Below are positions 7,927 to 14,338 of a DNA stretch of 64,000 nt, piece after piece (within the stretch, counting starts at the first letter, position 1; each line of letters begins with the position of its first letter). Made by a program: the position numbers and the translations under genes. The notes beneath the pieces are model-generated. The model did no database searches. It was not told where the DNA came from and saw only the letters and a list, made by a program, of their open reading frames with translations. Source of the stretch: Pseudomonas putida (GTDB taxonomy: Bacteria > Pseudomonadota > Gammaproteobacteria > Pseudomonadales > Pseudomonadaceae); contig NZ_MKZO01000010.1 in NCBI RefSeq assembly GCF_001941965.1, positions 1 through 64,000 on the forward strand, read 5' to 3'.

Positions 7927-9147
7927 CTAACCCTTCACACACACCACCTGGCGCAGCGTGTGCACCACTTCCACCAGCTCGCGCTGCGCCCGCATCACCG
8001 CGTCGATGTCCTTGTAGGCCATCGGGATCTCGTCGATCACGTCCTTGTCCTTGCGGCATTCCACATGGGCGGTGGCGCGCTGCTGGTCGGCGACGCTGAA
8101 CTGCTTCTTCGCCTCGGTGCGGCTCATGAGCCGACCGGCACCGTGACTGCAGGAGCAGAACGACTCCTCGTTGCCCAACCCGCGGACGATGAAACTCTTC
8201 GCCCCCATCGACCCGGGAATGATCCCCAACTGGCCCTTCTGCGCCGACACCGCGCCCTTGCGGGTGACCAGGATGTCCTCGCCGAAATGCCGCTCCTTCT
8301 GCACATAGTTGTGATGGCAGTTGACCGCTTCAAGGCTGGCCTCGAACGGCTTGCGGATCACCGTGCGGGTCGCCGCGATCACCGCGCTCATCATCAGTTC
8401 GCGGTTTTGCCGGGCGAAGTCCTGGGCCCAGCCCACCGCTTCCACGTAGTCGTCATAGTGCCGGCTGCCTTCCTCGAAATAGGCCAGCTTGCGGTCCGGC
8501 AGGTTGGCAATGTGCTGACGCATATCGGCCTGGGCCAGTTCGATGAACAGGCTGCCGATGGCATTGCCGACGCCACGCGAGCCGCTGTGCAGCATGAACC
8601 AGACCCGGTCCGCTTCATCCAGGCAGACCTCGACGAAATGGTTGCCGGTGCCGAGGGTCCCCAGGTGCACGCGGTTGTTGGTCTTCTCCAGCTTCGGGTA
8701 CTTGTCGGTGATCGCCTTGAAGCGCTCCGCCAGCGTTGCCCAGACCTGGTCTGCCTGGCCTGGTACGTCCTGCCAGGCACCGCGGTCGTTACGGCCATGG
8801 GTCTTGCCATGGGGCACGGCCTTTTCGATGGCGCTGCGCAGGCCGAACAGGTTGTCCGGCAGGTCCGCCGCCACCAGCGAGGTGCGCGCCGCGAGCATGC
8901 CGCAGCCGATATCCACGCCGACCGCCGCCGGGATGATCGCGCCCTGGGTCGGTATCACGCTGCCGATGGTCGAGCCCATGCCCAGGTGCACATCCGGCAT
9001 CACCGCCAGGTGCTTGAAGATGAACGGCATGCGTGCCGTGTTCAGCAGTTGCTCGCGGGCGCCCGGGTCCAGCGGTACGCCGTCGATCCAGGCCTTGACC
9101 GGCTTGCCGCCGGCCACTTCCAGCACTGTGTAGCTTGTGTCTTTCAT
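7927..9147 (-). CDS. rtcB: RNA-splicing ligase RtcB
   Basis: A 406-residue GTP-dependent ligase that joins RNA 2',3'-cyclic phosphate or 3'-phosphate ends to 5'-OH ends. The manganese and GMP-site motifs are all present: VGVDIGCGM (Asp79, Cys82), GTGNHF (His170), LHSGSRG (His187), and SHGAGR whose His335 is the expected guanylylated residue. Length equals that of E. coli RtcB. It follows the slipin gene by 28 bases in an RtcR/sigma-54 operon. No rtcA cyclase gene is present in the window, so 3'-phosphate conversion would be left to RtcB itself. Confidence 0.95.
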   Translation of the reverse strand: MKDTSYTVLEVAGGKPVKAWIDGVPLDPGAREQLLNTARMPFIFKHLAVMPDVHLGMGSTIGSVIPTQGAIIPAAVGVDIGCGMLAARTSLVAADLPDNLFGLRSAIEKAVPHGKTHGRNDRGAWQDVPGQADQVWATLAERFKAITDKYPKLEKTNNRVHLGTLGTGNHFVEVCLDEADRVWFMLHSGSRGVGNAIGSLFIELAQADMRQHIANLPDRKLAYFEEGSRHYDDYVEAVGWAQDFARQNRELMMSAVIAATRTVIRKPFEASLEAVNCHHNYVQKERHFGEDILVTRKGAVSAQKGQLGIIPGSMGAKSFIVRGLGNEESFCSCSHGAGRLMSRTEAKKQFSVADQQRATAHVECRKDKDVIDEIPMAYKDIDAVMRAQRELVEVVHTLRQVVCVKG

Positions 9148-9175
9148 GATCGTGTTCCGTGATTGCGAAGCCGGC

Positions 9176-10321
9176 TCAGGCCGGCTTCAGCGATACCAAT
9201 CCATTCAATACCTGGTCGAGGCCGCCGAACACCGAGATCCGGTCGATCCGCTCGGCCACCCGCTCCAGGGTTTCCAGTTCCTTCAGGCGCAGGGCGACGG
9301 GGTTTTCTTCCATCACCTTGGCCGTGTTGAGCAGCGAGCGGGTCGCCGAGGTTTCCTCGCGACGACGGATCACGTTGGCCTGGGCCGACTTCTCCGCTTC
9401 CACCACCTGGGCCAGCAGGGTCTTCATCTCGCCGGGCAGGATGATGTCCCGCACGCCCAGGCTGCTGACCTGGATGCCACTACCCGGCAGACGCTCGTCG
9501 AGGTATGCCGTCACCGCTTCATCGATCAACTGCTTGTTCTCCAGCAGTTCATCGAGGGTGCGGGTGCCGACCGCTGCGCGCAAACCGAACTGCAGCTCGC
9601 GGTACAGATGCTCTTGCGGCTTGTTCAACTGCGCGAAGGCAGTCAATACATCGCTGTAGCGCCAGCTGGCGACCAGGTTCAAGCGCAGACTCACCTTGTC
9701 GCGGGTGAGGATTTCCTGGCCGCCGACTTCCAGGGCCTGGATCCGCATATCGACGGTTTCCACCGTCACCTGGCGGTTGAAGCGCAGGAAGCCGTATTGC
9801 CCGGCCGGCAGCAATTCCACCACCACGCCGTCCACTTTCAGCAGGCCGACCTGGTAGGCCGGTACCTGCACCATCAGCACCGCGTCGAGCCCGGCGATAC
9901 CACGACCGCGCTGGGCCGGCTGGTTGAGCCGTGCCACCAGTGCCGGGTCGAGGCGATAGCGCTCGCTGAAATCGAGGCGCTCAAGGCGCTGCTCGGTCTG
10001 GCCCTTCCAGTACAGGCGGCGGGTGCCCGGTGCCAGAATCTCCACCAGTTGGCCGTCCTCGTAACGCAGCCCGACTTCATCGCTGCCGACGTCCATGCTG
10101 GTGAAGTATTGCTCCACCAGCGCCGGCTCGGACTGACGCAGATAACCCGCCAGGCGGTGCTCGAACAGGGGCCGGTCGAGGCTGAAGGTTTCCACGCTCA
10201 GGCGATTGTGCAGGTCGAAATGGCGATGGGTGCCCGGTTCCAGAATGGCGACGAAGTCCCCTTCCGAATAGAGCAGGCCACGTTCGTTCTTCTTCACGGT
10301 AAAGCGCTTGAGCATTTTCAT
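9176..10321 (-). CDS. Slipin/SPFH (band-7) family protein of the RNA-repair operon
   Basis: A 381-residue protein whose middle and C-terminal part (from about residue 185) is an SPFH/band-7 domain followed by a short coiled-coil stretch (VVEAEKSAQANVIRRREE). No N-terminal membrane helix is visible, unlike most slipins. The N-terminal half contains three related segments at about residues 12-36, 82-105 and 157-181, each with a pattern like GLxYxxGxxVxxLxPG. It is the first protein gene after the tRNA-like leader. The ATG at 10321 has AGGAAG eight bases upstream. A scaffold for the repair enzymes is possible, but its function is unknown. Confidence 0.85.
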   Translation of the reverse strand: MKMLKRFTVKKNERGLLYSEGDFVAILEPGTHRHFDLHNRLSVETFSLDRPLFEHRLAGYLRQSEPALVEQYFTSMDVGSDEVGLRYEDGQLVEILAPGTRRLYWKGQTEQRLERLDFSERYRLDPALVARLNQPAQRGRGIAGLDAVLMVQVPAYQVGLLKVDGVVVELLPAGQYGFLRFNRQVTVETVDMRIQALEVGGQEILTRDKVSLRLNLVASWRYSDVLTAFAQLNKPQEHLYRELQFGLRAAVGTRTLDELLENKQLIDEAVTAYLDERLPGSGIQVSSLGVRDIILPGEMKTLLAQVVEAEKSAQANVIRRREETSATRSLLNTAKVMEENPVALRLKELETLERVAERIDRISVFGGLDQVLNGLVSLKPA

Positions 10322-10560
10322 ATTCTGTCTTCCTTTTTCGTTTGTCCTTGGTGCCGGTGGTCGCCGACCCGCCGGGTAGCGCGGATGAAGCCGGGGAGAG
10401 ACGACGCGTCCGGACCTCCTGGCCCCGTGGCCGCACCCTGCGGCCGACGTTCGTCTTGTCCCCTGCCCGATCCGCGTACCGGGCGGGCCGGCGGTGGCGA
10501 TCGGGATGCAGGTTGCACATCCATCACGCCCCACCGGCGGGTACTGCTATCAATGTGGAA
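10322..10560 (-). other. Structured 240-nt untranslated leader of the slipin gene
   Basis: No credible reading frame. On the transcribed strand several hairpins can form, among them GGCCGCA-GGG-TGCGGCC (10429-10445) and a longer pairing of CCCGATC with GATCGGG around 10460-10507. A purine-rich RBS ends the region. It lies directly after the tRNA-like cassette and may be part of the same structured RNA. Confidence 0.6.
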
Positions 10561-10578
10561 CTGCCTTAACAGGGCAGT
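10561..10578 (-). ncRNA. Free anticodon-arm-like hairpin (tRNA-Asn GUU loop)
   Basis: On the minus strand CTGCC-CTGTTAA-GGCAG gives a 5-bp stem (6 bp with the flanking A-T, using 10560) and a 7-nt loop. The loop CUGUUAA has U at position 33, GUU at 34-36 and A37, which is the anticodon loop of E. coli tRNA-Asn. It directly abuts the acceptor strand of the second tRNA-like unit. Confidence 0.55.
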
Positions 10579-10648
10579 GTTCGAGCGGGATTCGAACCCG
10601 CGCCAAGTCATCCGGGATGACCGCTCTACCTGACTGAGCTATCGAACG
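10578..10648 (-). ncRNA. tRNA-like sequence 2 (5-nt anticodon loop)
   Basis: The minus strand folds as a tRNA: acceptor GTTCGA/TCGAAC (outermost C-A unpaired), TA, D-arm GCTC-AGTCAGGTA-GAGC, anticodon stem GTCAT/ATGAC, variable TTGGC, and T-arm GCGGG-TTCGAAT-CCCGC. The anticodon loop is only CCCGG, five bases, with no U33. No CCA is encoded. It therefore looks like a tRNA mimic, not a decoding tRNA. It starts one base after unit 1. Confidence 0.8.
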
Positions 10649-10721
10649 TTTCGCGAGCAGGATTCGAACCTGCGACGGATCACCACGGGGTGACTGCTCT
10701 ACCGGACTGAGCTATCGCAAA
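10649..10721 (-). ncRNA. tRNA-like sequence 1 (6-nt anticodon loop)
   Basis: The minus strand gives a full cloverleaf: acceptor TTTGCGA/TCGCGAA (7 bp with one G-T), TA, D-arm GCTC-AGTCCGGTA-GAGC with A14, G18 and G19, T-arm GCAGG-TTCGAAT-CCTGC, and discriminator A. The anticodon stem GTCAC/GTGAT closes a loop of six bases (CCCGTG) without U33, and CCA is not encoded. Elbow elements are canonical while the decoding part is not, so a tRNA mimic is the best reading. Confidence 0.82.
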
Positions 10722-10830
10722 CGTGACCTCGTTGATCCGCGGCGGCATGCACGACACCGACACCTTGTAAGGCGGGCTCGGGCACCGGCGGGGTAACAAC
10801 CCCAGCCCGTGGGCCGTGGAGCGATGGTCG
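10722..10830 (-). other. Transcribed leader before the tRNA-like cassette
   Basis: About 110 bases between the expected sigma-54 start and tRNA-like unit 1. GC-rich, no reading frame of note; a short CCTT-GT-AAGG palindrome is present. The 5' end is inferred from the promoter position. Confidence 0.4.
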
Positions 10831-10840
10831 AGAGGGATAT

Positions 10841-10856
10841 AGCGAGGGACGTGCCA
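10841..10856 (-). promoter_or_regulatory. Sigma-54 promoter of the tRNA-like/slipin/rtcB operon
   Basis: The minus strand reads TGGCACGTCCCTCGCT: a perfect TGGCACG -24 box, GG-N10-GC spacing, and a -12 box with one change. This fits control by the divergently encoded RtcR. The expected start is near 10830. Confidence 0.85.
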
Positions 10857-10885
10857 GGTTTGCCCAATCAATCTGAATAAACTTT

Positions 10886-10898
10886 CAACCCATTGATT
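10886..10898 (-). promoter_or_regulatory. IHF site
   Basis: AATCAATGGGTTG on the minus strand fits WATCAANNNNTTR exactly and lies in an AT-rich stretch 30-42 bases upstream of the -24 box, where IHF normally bends DNA for a sigma-54 activator. Confidence 0.65.
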
Positions 10899-10957
10899 TA
10901 TATGAGATTTAAATTTAAAGCCGCGCAGTCGAGGCATTTCCAGGCTGCTTGCGCACT

Positions 10958-10982
10958 CGATAGAACGTATATTTACCTATCG
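10958..10982. promoter_or_regulatory. Candidate RtcR upstream activating site
   Basis: An inverted repeat CGATAG-N13-CTATCG lies about 100-125 bases upstream of the -24 box and just before the rtcR start. The position suits an enhancer; assignment to RtcR is inference. Confidence 0.35.
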
Positions 10983-11005
10983 CTATTTATCTTTATGGAT
11001 AAGCC

Positions 11006-12607
11006 ATGCAAGCAAGGAAAACAGTCGCCTTCGGATTTCTCGGCAGCACCCTCGACCGGGTAGGCAAGGGCGCGGCGCGCTGGCAGCACTGGCGGCCCAG
11101 CGTTGGCCTGTGCCAGCAGCCGGACCTGCGCATCGACCGCCTGGAGCTGATCCATGGCCTGGATGCCCGGGACCTGGGCCTGGCCAAGCGTATCGCCGAG
11201 GATGTGCAGTCCATCTCGCCCCACACCGAAGTGCGCCTGCAGCCGATGGCATTGCGCAACCCCTGGGATTTCGAGGAGGTCTACGGCGCCCTGCACGATT
11301 TCGTCAGCGGCTACCCGCTGGATACCGAGCACGAGGACTACCTGGTGCATATCACCACCGGGACCCACGTCGCCCAGATCTGCTGGTTTCTCCTGACCGA
11401 GGCGCGCTACCTGCCGGCGCGGCTGGTGCAGACCCAGCCGCTGCGCAAGCGCGAGGAGTCGAAGCACCCCGAGGGCAAGGCCAACCTGATCGACCTCGAC
11501 CTGTCGCGCTACGACCGCATCGCCTCGCGCTTTCGCCGTGAGCACGAGGAGAGCCTGGCCTTTCTCAAGTCCGGCATCGCCACGCGCAATGCCGCGTTCA
11601 ACCGTTCCATCGAGCAGATCGAACGGGTTGCCGGGCGCTCCAGGGCGCCGATGCTGCTGATCGGTCCGACCGGGGCCGGCAAGTCGTTCCTGGCCCGGCG
11701 CATCTACGAACTCAAGCGCGCGCGGCATCAGTTCCAGGGGCGTTTCGTCGAAGTGAACTGCGCCACCCTGCGCGGCGACGGCGCCATGTCGGCGCTGTTC
11801 GGGCATGTCAAAGGTGCCTTCACTGGTGCGCAGAATGCCCGTGAGGGTCTGCTGCGGGCGGCGGACGGCGGGATGCTGTTTCTCGACGAGATCGGCGAGC
11901 TGGGGGCGGATGAGCAAGCGATGTTGCTCAAGGCCATCGAGGAGAAGCGCTTCTTCCCGCTGGGCTCGGACCGTGAGGTCAGCAGTGACTTCCAGTTGAT
12001 TGCCGGCACCCACCGCGACCTGCGCGAGCGGGTGGCCGAGGGGTCGTTCCGCGAAGACCTGTATGCCCGGATCAACCTGTGGACCTTCGAGCTGCCCGGG
12101 CTGGCGGGGCGGCGCGAGGATATCGAGCCGAACCTGGATTTCGAGTTGCAGCGGCATGCCCAGGAGCAGGGGCGGTTGGTGCGCTTCAATCTGGAGGCAC
12201 GACGCAAGTACCTGGCGTTCGCGCACTCGGTTGAAGCCCGCTGGGCGGGGAATTTCCGGGAGCTGTCGGCTTCGATCACGCGGATGGCGACGTTGGCGGA
12301 CAGTGGGCGGATCGATGAGGATCTGGTGGAGGAAGAGATTGCCAGGTTACGCCGGGCCTGGGGGGCGGCGCCGCAAGCTGAACCGCTGCGCGAACTGCTG
12401 GGGGATGGGTTCGAGGAGCTGGACCTGTTTGACCGGGTGCAATTGCAGGCGGTGATTGAGGCGTGCCGGCAGGCGCGCAGTCTGTCCGAGGCCGGGCGGC
12501 AGTTGTTCGCGGTATCGCGGCAGGCGAAGCAGACGCCGAATGATGCGGATCGCTTGCGCAAGTATCTGGCGCGGTTTGATTTGGTGTGGGATCAGATCAA
12601 GAATTGA
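11006..12607 (+). CDS. rtcR: RtcR, CARF-domain sigma-54 dependent activator of RNA repair
   Basis: A 533-residue bacterial enhancer-binding protein. Residues 1 to about 180 form the CARF-type sensor domain (VAFGFLGSTLD, HITTGTHVAQI), known in RtcR to respond to RNA ends such as tRNA fragments. The AAA+ domain has Walker A GPTGAGKS (220-227), the sigma-54 contact loop GAFTGA (270-275) and Walker B MLFLDEIGEL. The C-terminal region carries a helix-turn-helix (SLSEAGRQLFAVSRQAK). It is divergent from the slipin-rtcB operon with a sigma-54 promoter, IHF site and tRNA-like leader between. Repression is expected to be intramolecular until the ligand binds. Confidence 0.95.
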   Translation: MQARKTVAFGFLGSTLDRVGKGAARWQHWRPSVGLCQQPDLRIDRLELIHGLDARDLGLAKRIAEDVQSISPHTEVRLQPMALRNPWDFEEVYGALHDFVSGYPLDTEHEDYLVHITTGTHVAQICWFLLTEARYLPARLVQTQPLRKREESKHPEGKANLIDLDLSRYDRIASRFRREHEESLAFLKSGIATRNAAFNRSIEQIERVAGRSRAPMLLIGPTGAGKSFLARRIYELKRARHQFQGRFVEVNCATLRGDGAMSALFGHVKGAFTGAQNAREGLLRAADGGMLFLDEIGELGADEQAMLLKAIEEKRFFPLGSDREVSSDFQLIAGTHRDLRERVAEGSFREDLYARINLWTFELPGLAGRREDIEPNLDFELQRHAQEQGRLVRFNLEARRKYLAFAHSVEARWAGNFRELSASITRMATLADSGRIDEDLVEEEIARLRRAWGAAPQAEPLRELLGDGFEELDLFDRVQLQAVIEACRQARSLSEAGRQLFAVSRQAKQTPNDADRLRKYLARFDLVWDQIKN

Positions 12608-12616
12608 AGCCTCACT

Positions 12617-12719
12617 GCGAACCCTGTGGGAGCTGGCTTGCCAGCGATGAGGCCAGCAGGAGCAATGATGTCGTCAGGCCCGGCCAAATCGCTGGCAAGC
12701 CAGCTCCCACAGGGTTCGC
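12617..12719. repeat. Inverted REP pair
   Basis: Tail-to-tail REP copies flanked by GCGAACCCT/AGGGTTCGC. It fills most of the gap between the convergent rtcR and lrp-family genes. Confidence 0.9.
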
Positions 12720-12758
12720 CGTCAGCTTCGCAATAGTGTCAGCACTGCTGACATTTTC

Positions 12759-13211
12759 TCAAAGCGGCAACGCCCGCCCCTGAATCACCTGCTTCATCAC
12801 CAATGTCGAACTCAACCGCTGCACATTCGGCAGCCTGGCCAGATGCTCGTCATACAGCTGCTGGAACGCCGGCAGATCACGGGTGACGATACGCAGCATG
12901 TAGTCCGGATCCCCAAACAGCCGCTGCGCTTCCAGTATCTGCGGAATCTCCGGCAACGCCGCCTCGAACGCCTGCACCGCCTGCTGATGCCCTTCCCGCA
13001 AGGTCACGAAGACGATCGCGGCGAAATTCAGCCCCAGCTCCGTAGGCGACAGGTACGCCCGATATCCCTGGATCACTCCCGACTCTTCCATCGCCCGCAC
13101 CCGGCGATGACAGGGCGAGAGACTAAGGCCGACCCGCTCGGCCAGTTCAGTCAGCGATTGCCGGCCATCGCGCTGAAGCTCGGCAAGAATCTTTCGATCA
13201 ATACGGTCCAT
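12759..13211 (-). CDS. Lrp/AsnC family transcriptional regulator
   Basis: A 150-residue regulator of usual family length. The N-terminal winged helix starts MDRIDRKILAELQRDGR and the second half is the RAM/AsnC ligand domain (LFGDPDYMLRIVTRD). It is divergent from a LysE-family exporter with about 110 bases between, the classic arrangement in which an Lrp-type protein senses an amino acid and controls its export. The amino acid cannot be deduced. Confidence 0.92.
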   Translation of the reverse strand: MDRIDRKILAELQRDGRQSLTELAERVGLSLSPCHRRVRAMEESGVIQGYRAYLSPTELGLNFAAIVFVTLREGHQQAVQAFEAALPEIPQILEAQRLFGDPDYMLRIVTRDLPAFQQLYDEHLARLPNVQRLSSTLVMKQVIQGRALPL

Positions 13212-13324
13212 CTGGAAGGATCTTCCACTCTAGAGGCGAACCCGCAGGATATACGAAAGATAATCCCCACGACGCTTGCGTAGTCTTCTGAGGACATCTT
13301 CAGCGCAGTTCCGGGGAGTTCCAT

Positions 13325-13939
13325 ATGACTGTCAGTGTCCTGGCCGCCTTCTGGGCGGTGTCGTTTCTGTTCGTGATTACCCCCGGCGTGGACTGGGCCT
13401 ATGTGATTTCCGCAGGCATCCGCGGTCGCTGGGTGGTGCCGGCGGTGGCGGGACTGTTGTCGGGACATCTGCTGGCAACGCTGATCGTCGCCGCCGGTGC
13501 CGGGGCGCTGCTGGCCAGCAATCCGGCAGCACTGTCGGTGATGACCATGGTCGGCGCGGCGTACCTGCTGTGGATGGGCGTGAACATGCTGTGGAAGCCG
13601 TCCACGCCCTCGGCCGGCGAGGAAAAGGCCGAGTCGTGGTCGCGCTGGGTGCTGCGCGGGTTCTGCGTGAGCGGGTTGAATCCGAAGGTGTTCCTGCTGT
13701 TCCTGGCCCTGCTGCCACAGTTCACCGACCCGCTGTCGAACTGGCCGGTGGCGACCCAGATCATCGCCCTCGGCCTGCTCCACCTGGTGAGCTGCGGGAT
13801 CATCTACCTGCTGGTCGGCTACAGCGCCCGCAGCGTGCTGCAGACCCGGCCAGCGGCGGCGCGCAACGTCAGCCGCCTGTCCGGGGTGGCGATGATTGCC
13901 ATCGCCGCCGTGCTGCTGGGCGAGCGCCTGCTCGCCTGA
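13325..13939 (+). CDS. LysE/RhtB family amino-acid exporter
   Basis: A 204-residue inner-membrane protein with about six hydrophobic segments and the family signature region ITPGVDWAYV near residue 20 (the common motif is TPGPN, here with a Val-Asp change). RBS GGGGAG lies close to the ATG. It is paired with the divergent Lrp-type gene and presumably controlled by it. Export substrate unknown; basic, branched or hydroxylated amino acids are typical for the family. Confidence 0.88.
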   Translation: MTVSVLAAFWAVSFLFVITPGVDWAYVISAGIRGRWVVPAVAGLLSGHLLATLIVAAGAGALLASNPAALSVMTMVGAAYLLWMGVNMLWKPSTPSAGEEKAESWSRWVLRGFCVSGLNPKVFLLFLALLPQFTDPLSNWPVATQIIALGLLHLVSCGIIYLLVGYSARSVLQTRPAAARNVSRLSGVAMIAIAAVLLGERLLA

Positions 13940-13940
13940 T

Positions 13941-14153
13941 TCAGCCCTCTTTGGACAGGGGCACACCGGGACGGGATTTCGGTCCGTTGATACCCCATAC
14001 CAGCAGCCCGACCACCGGCACGAACACCACGAAAATGATCCACATCATCTTGCCTTCAGCCCGCGCCGGGCTGCCGATGATGCGCTTGATGGCCCAGACC
14101 TCCAGCACTGCCAGCAGCACCGCCAGGGCGATCCACAAATGTCCGTGTTCCAT
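13941..14153 (-). CDS. PLDc_N domain small membrane protein
   Basis: A 70-residue protein with two hydrophobic segments (about 7-20 and 37-54) joined by a short basic loop, ending in a polar tail. This matches the stand-alone phospholipase D-nuclease N-terminal (PLDc_N) family, thought to act in the inner membrane but with no known function. Its stop codon is one base from the stop of the convergent LysE gene. Confidence 0.75.
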   Translation of the reverse strand: MEHGHLWIALAVLLAVLEVWAIKRIIGSPARAEGKMMWIIFVVFVPVVGLLVWGINGPKSRPGVPLSKEG

Positions 14154-14249
14154 AGGCTGTCTCCCGTTTGGATGTTTCCATTAGGCGAGCCAGAGGCGTT
14201 GGGGTTCATTCGGATTACCCGGGAAAAGGCCTCGAAACATTGGATCCAA

Positions 14250-14263
14250 ATTTGTCAACAAAT
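14250..14263. promoter_or_regulatory. Palindrome in the AT-rich promoter of the TonB receptor
   Basis: ATTTGT-CA-ACAAAT lies in a sharply AT-rich stretch (about 14240-14310) upstream of the receptor gene. It could be an operator. No good Fur box was recognised, so iron control is not shown by the sequence. Confidence 0.3.
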
Positions 14264-14338
14264 AGAAATGTAAATTATTTGTAATTGTGAAAATTTCGTA
14301 ATTAAATCGCGCCCAGATTTCAAAAGGGAACGATTCTC

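Noticed and set aside
10578..10721. The two tRNA-like sequences as ordinary tRNA genes
   Set aside because: Anticodon loops have six and five bases, U33 is absent and CCA is not encoded, so they should not decode.
14240..14338. Fur box before the TonB-dependent receptor
   Set aside because: The region is AT-rich, but no 19-mer close to the Fur consensus was found by eye.
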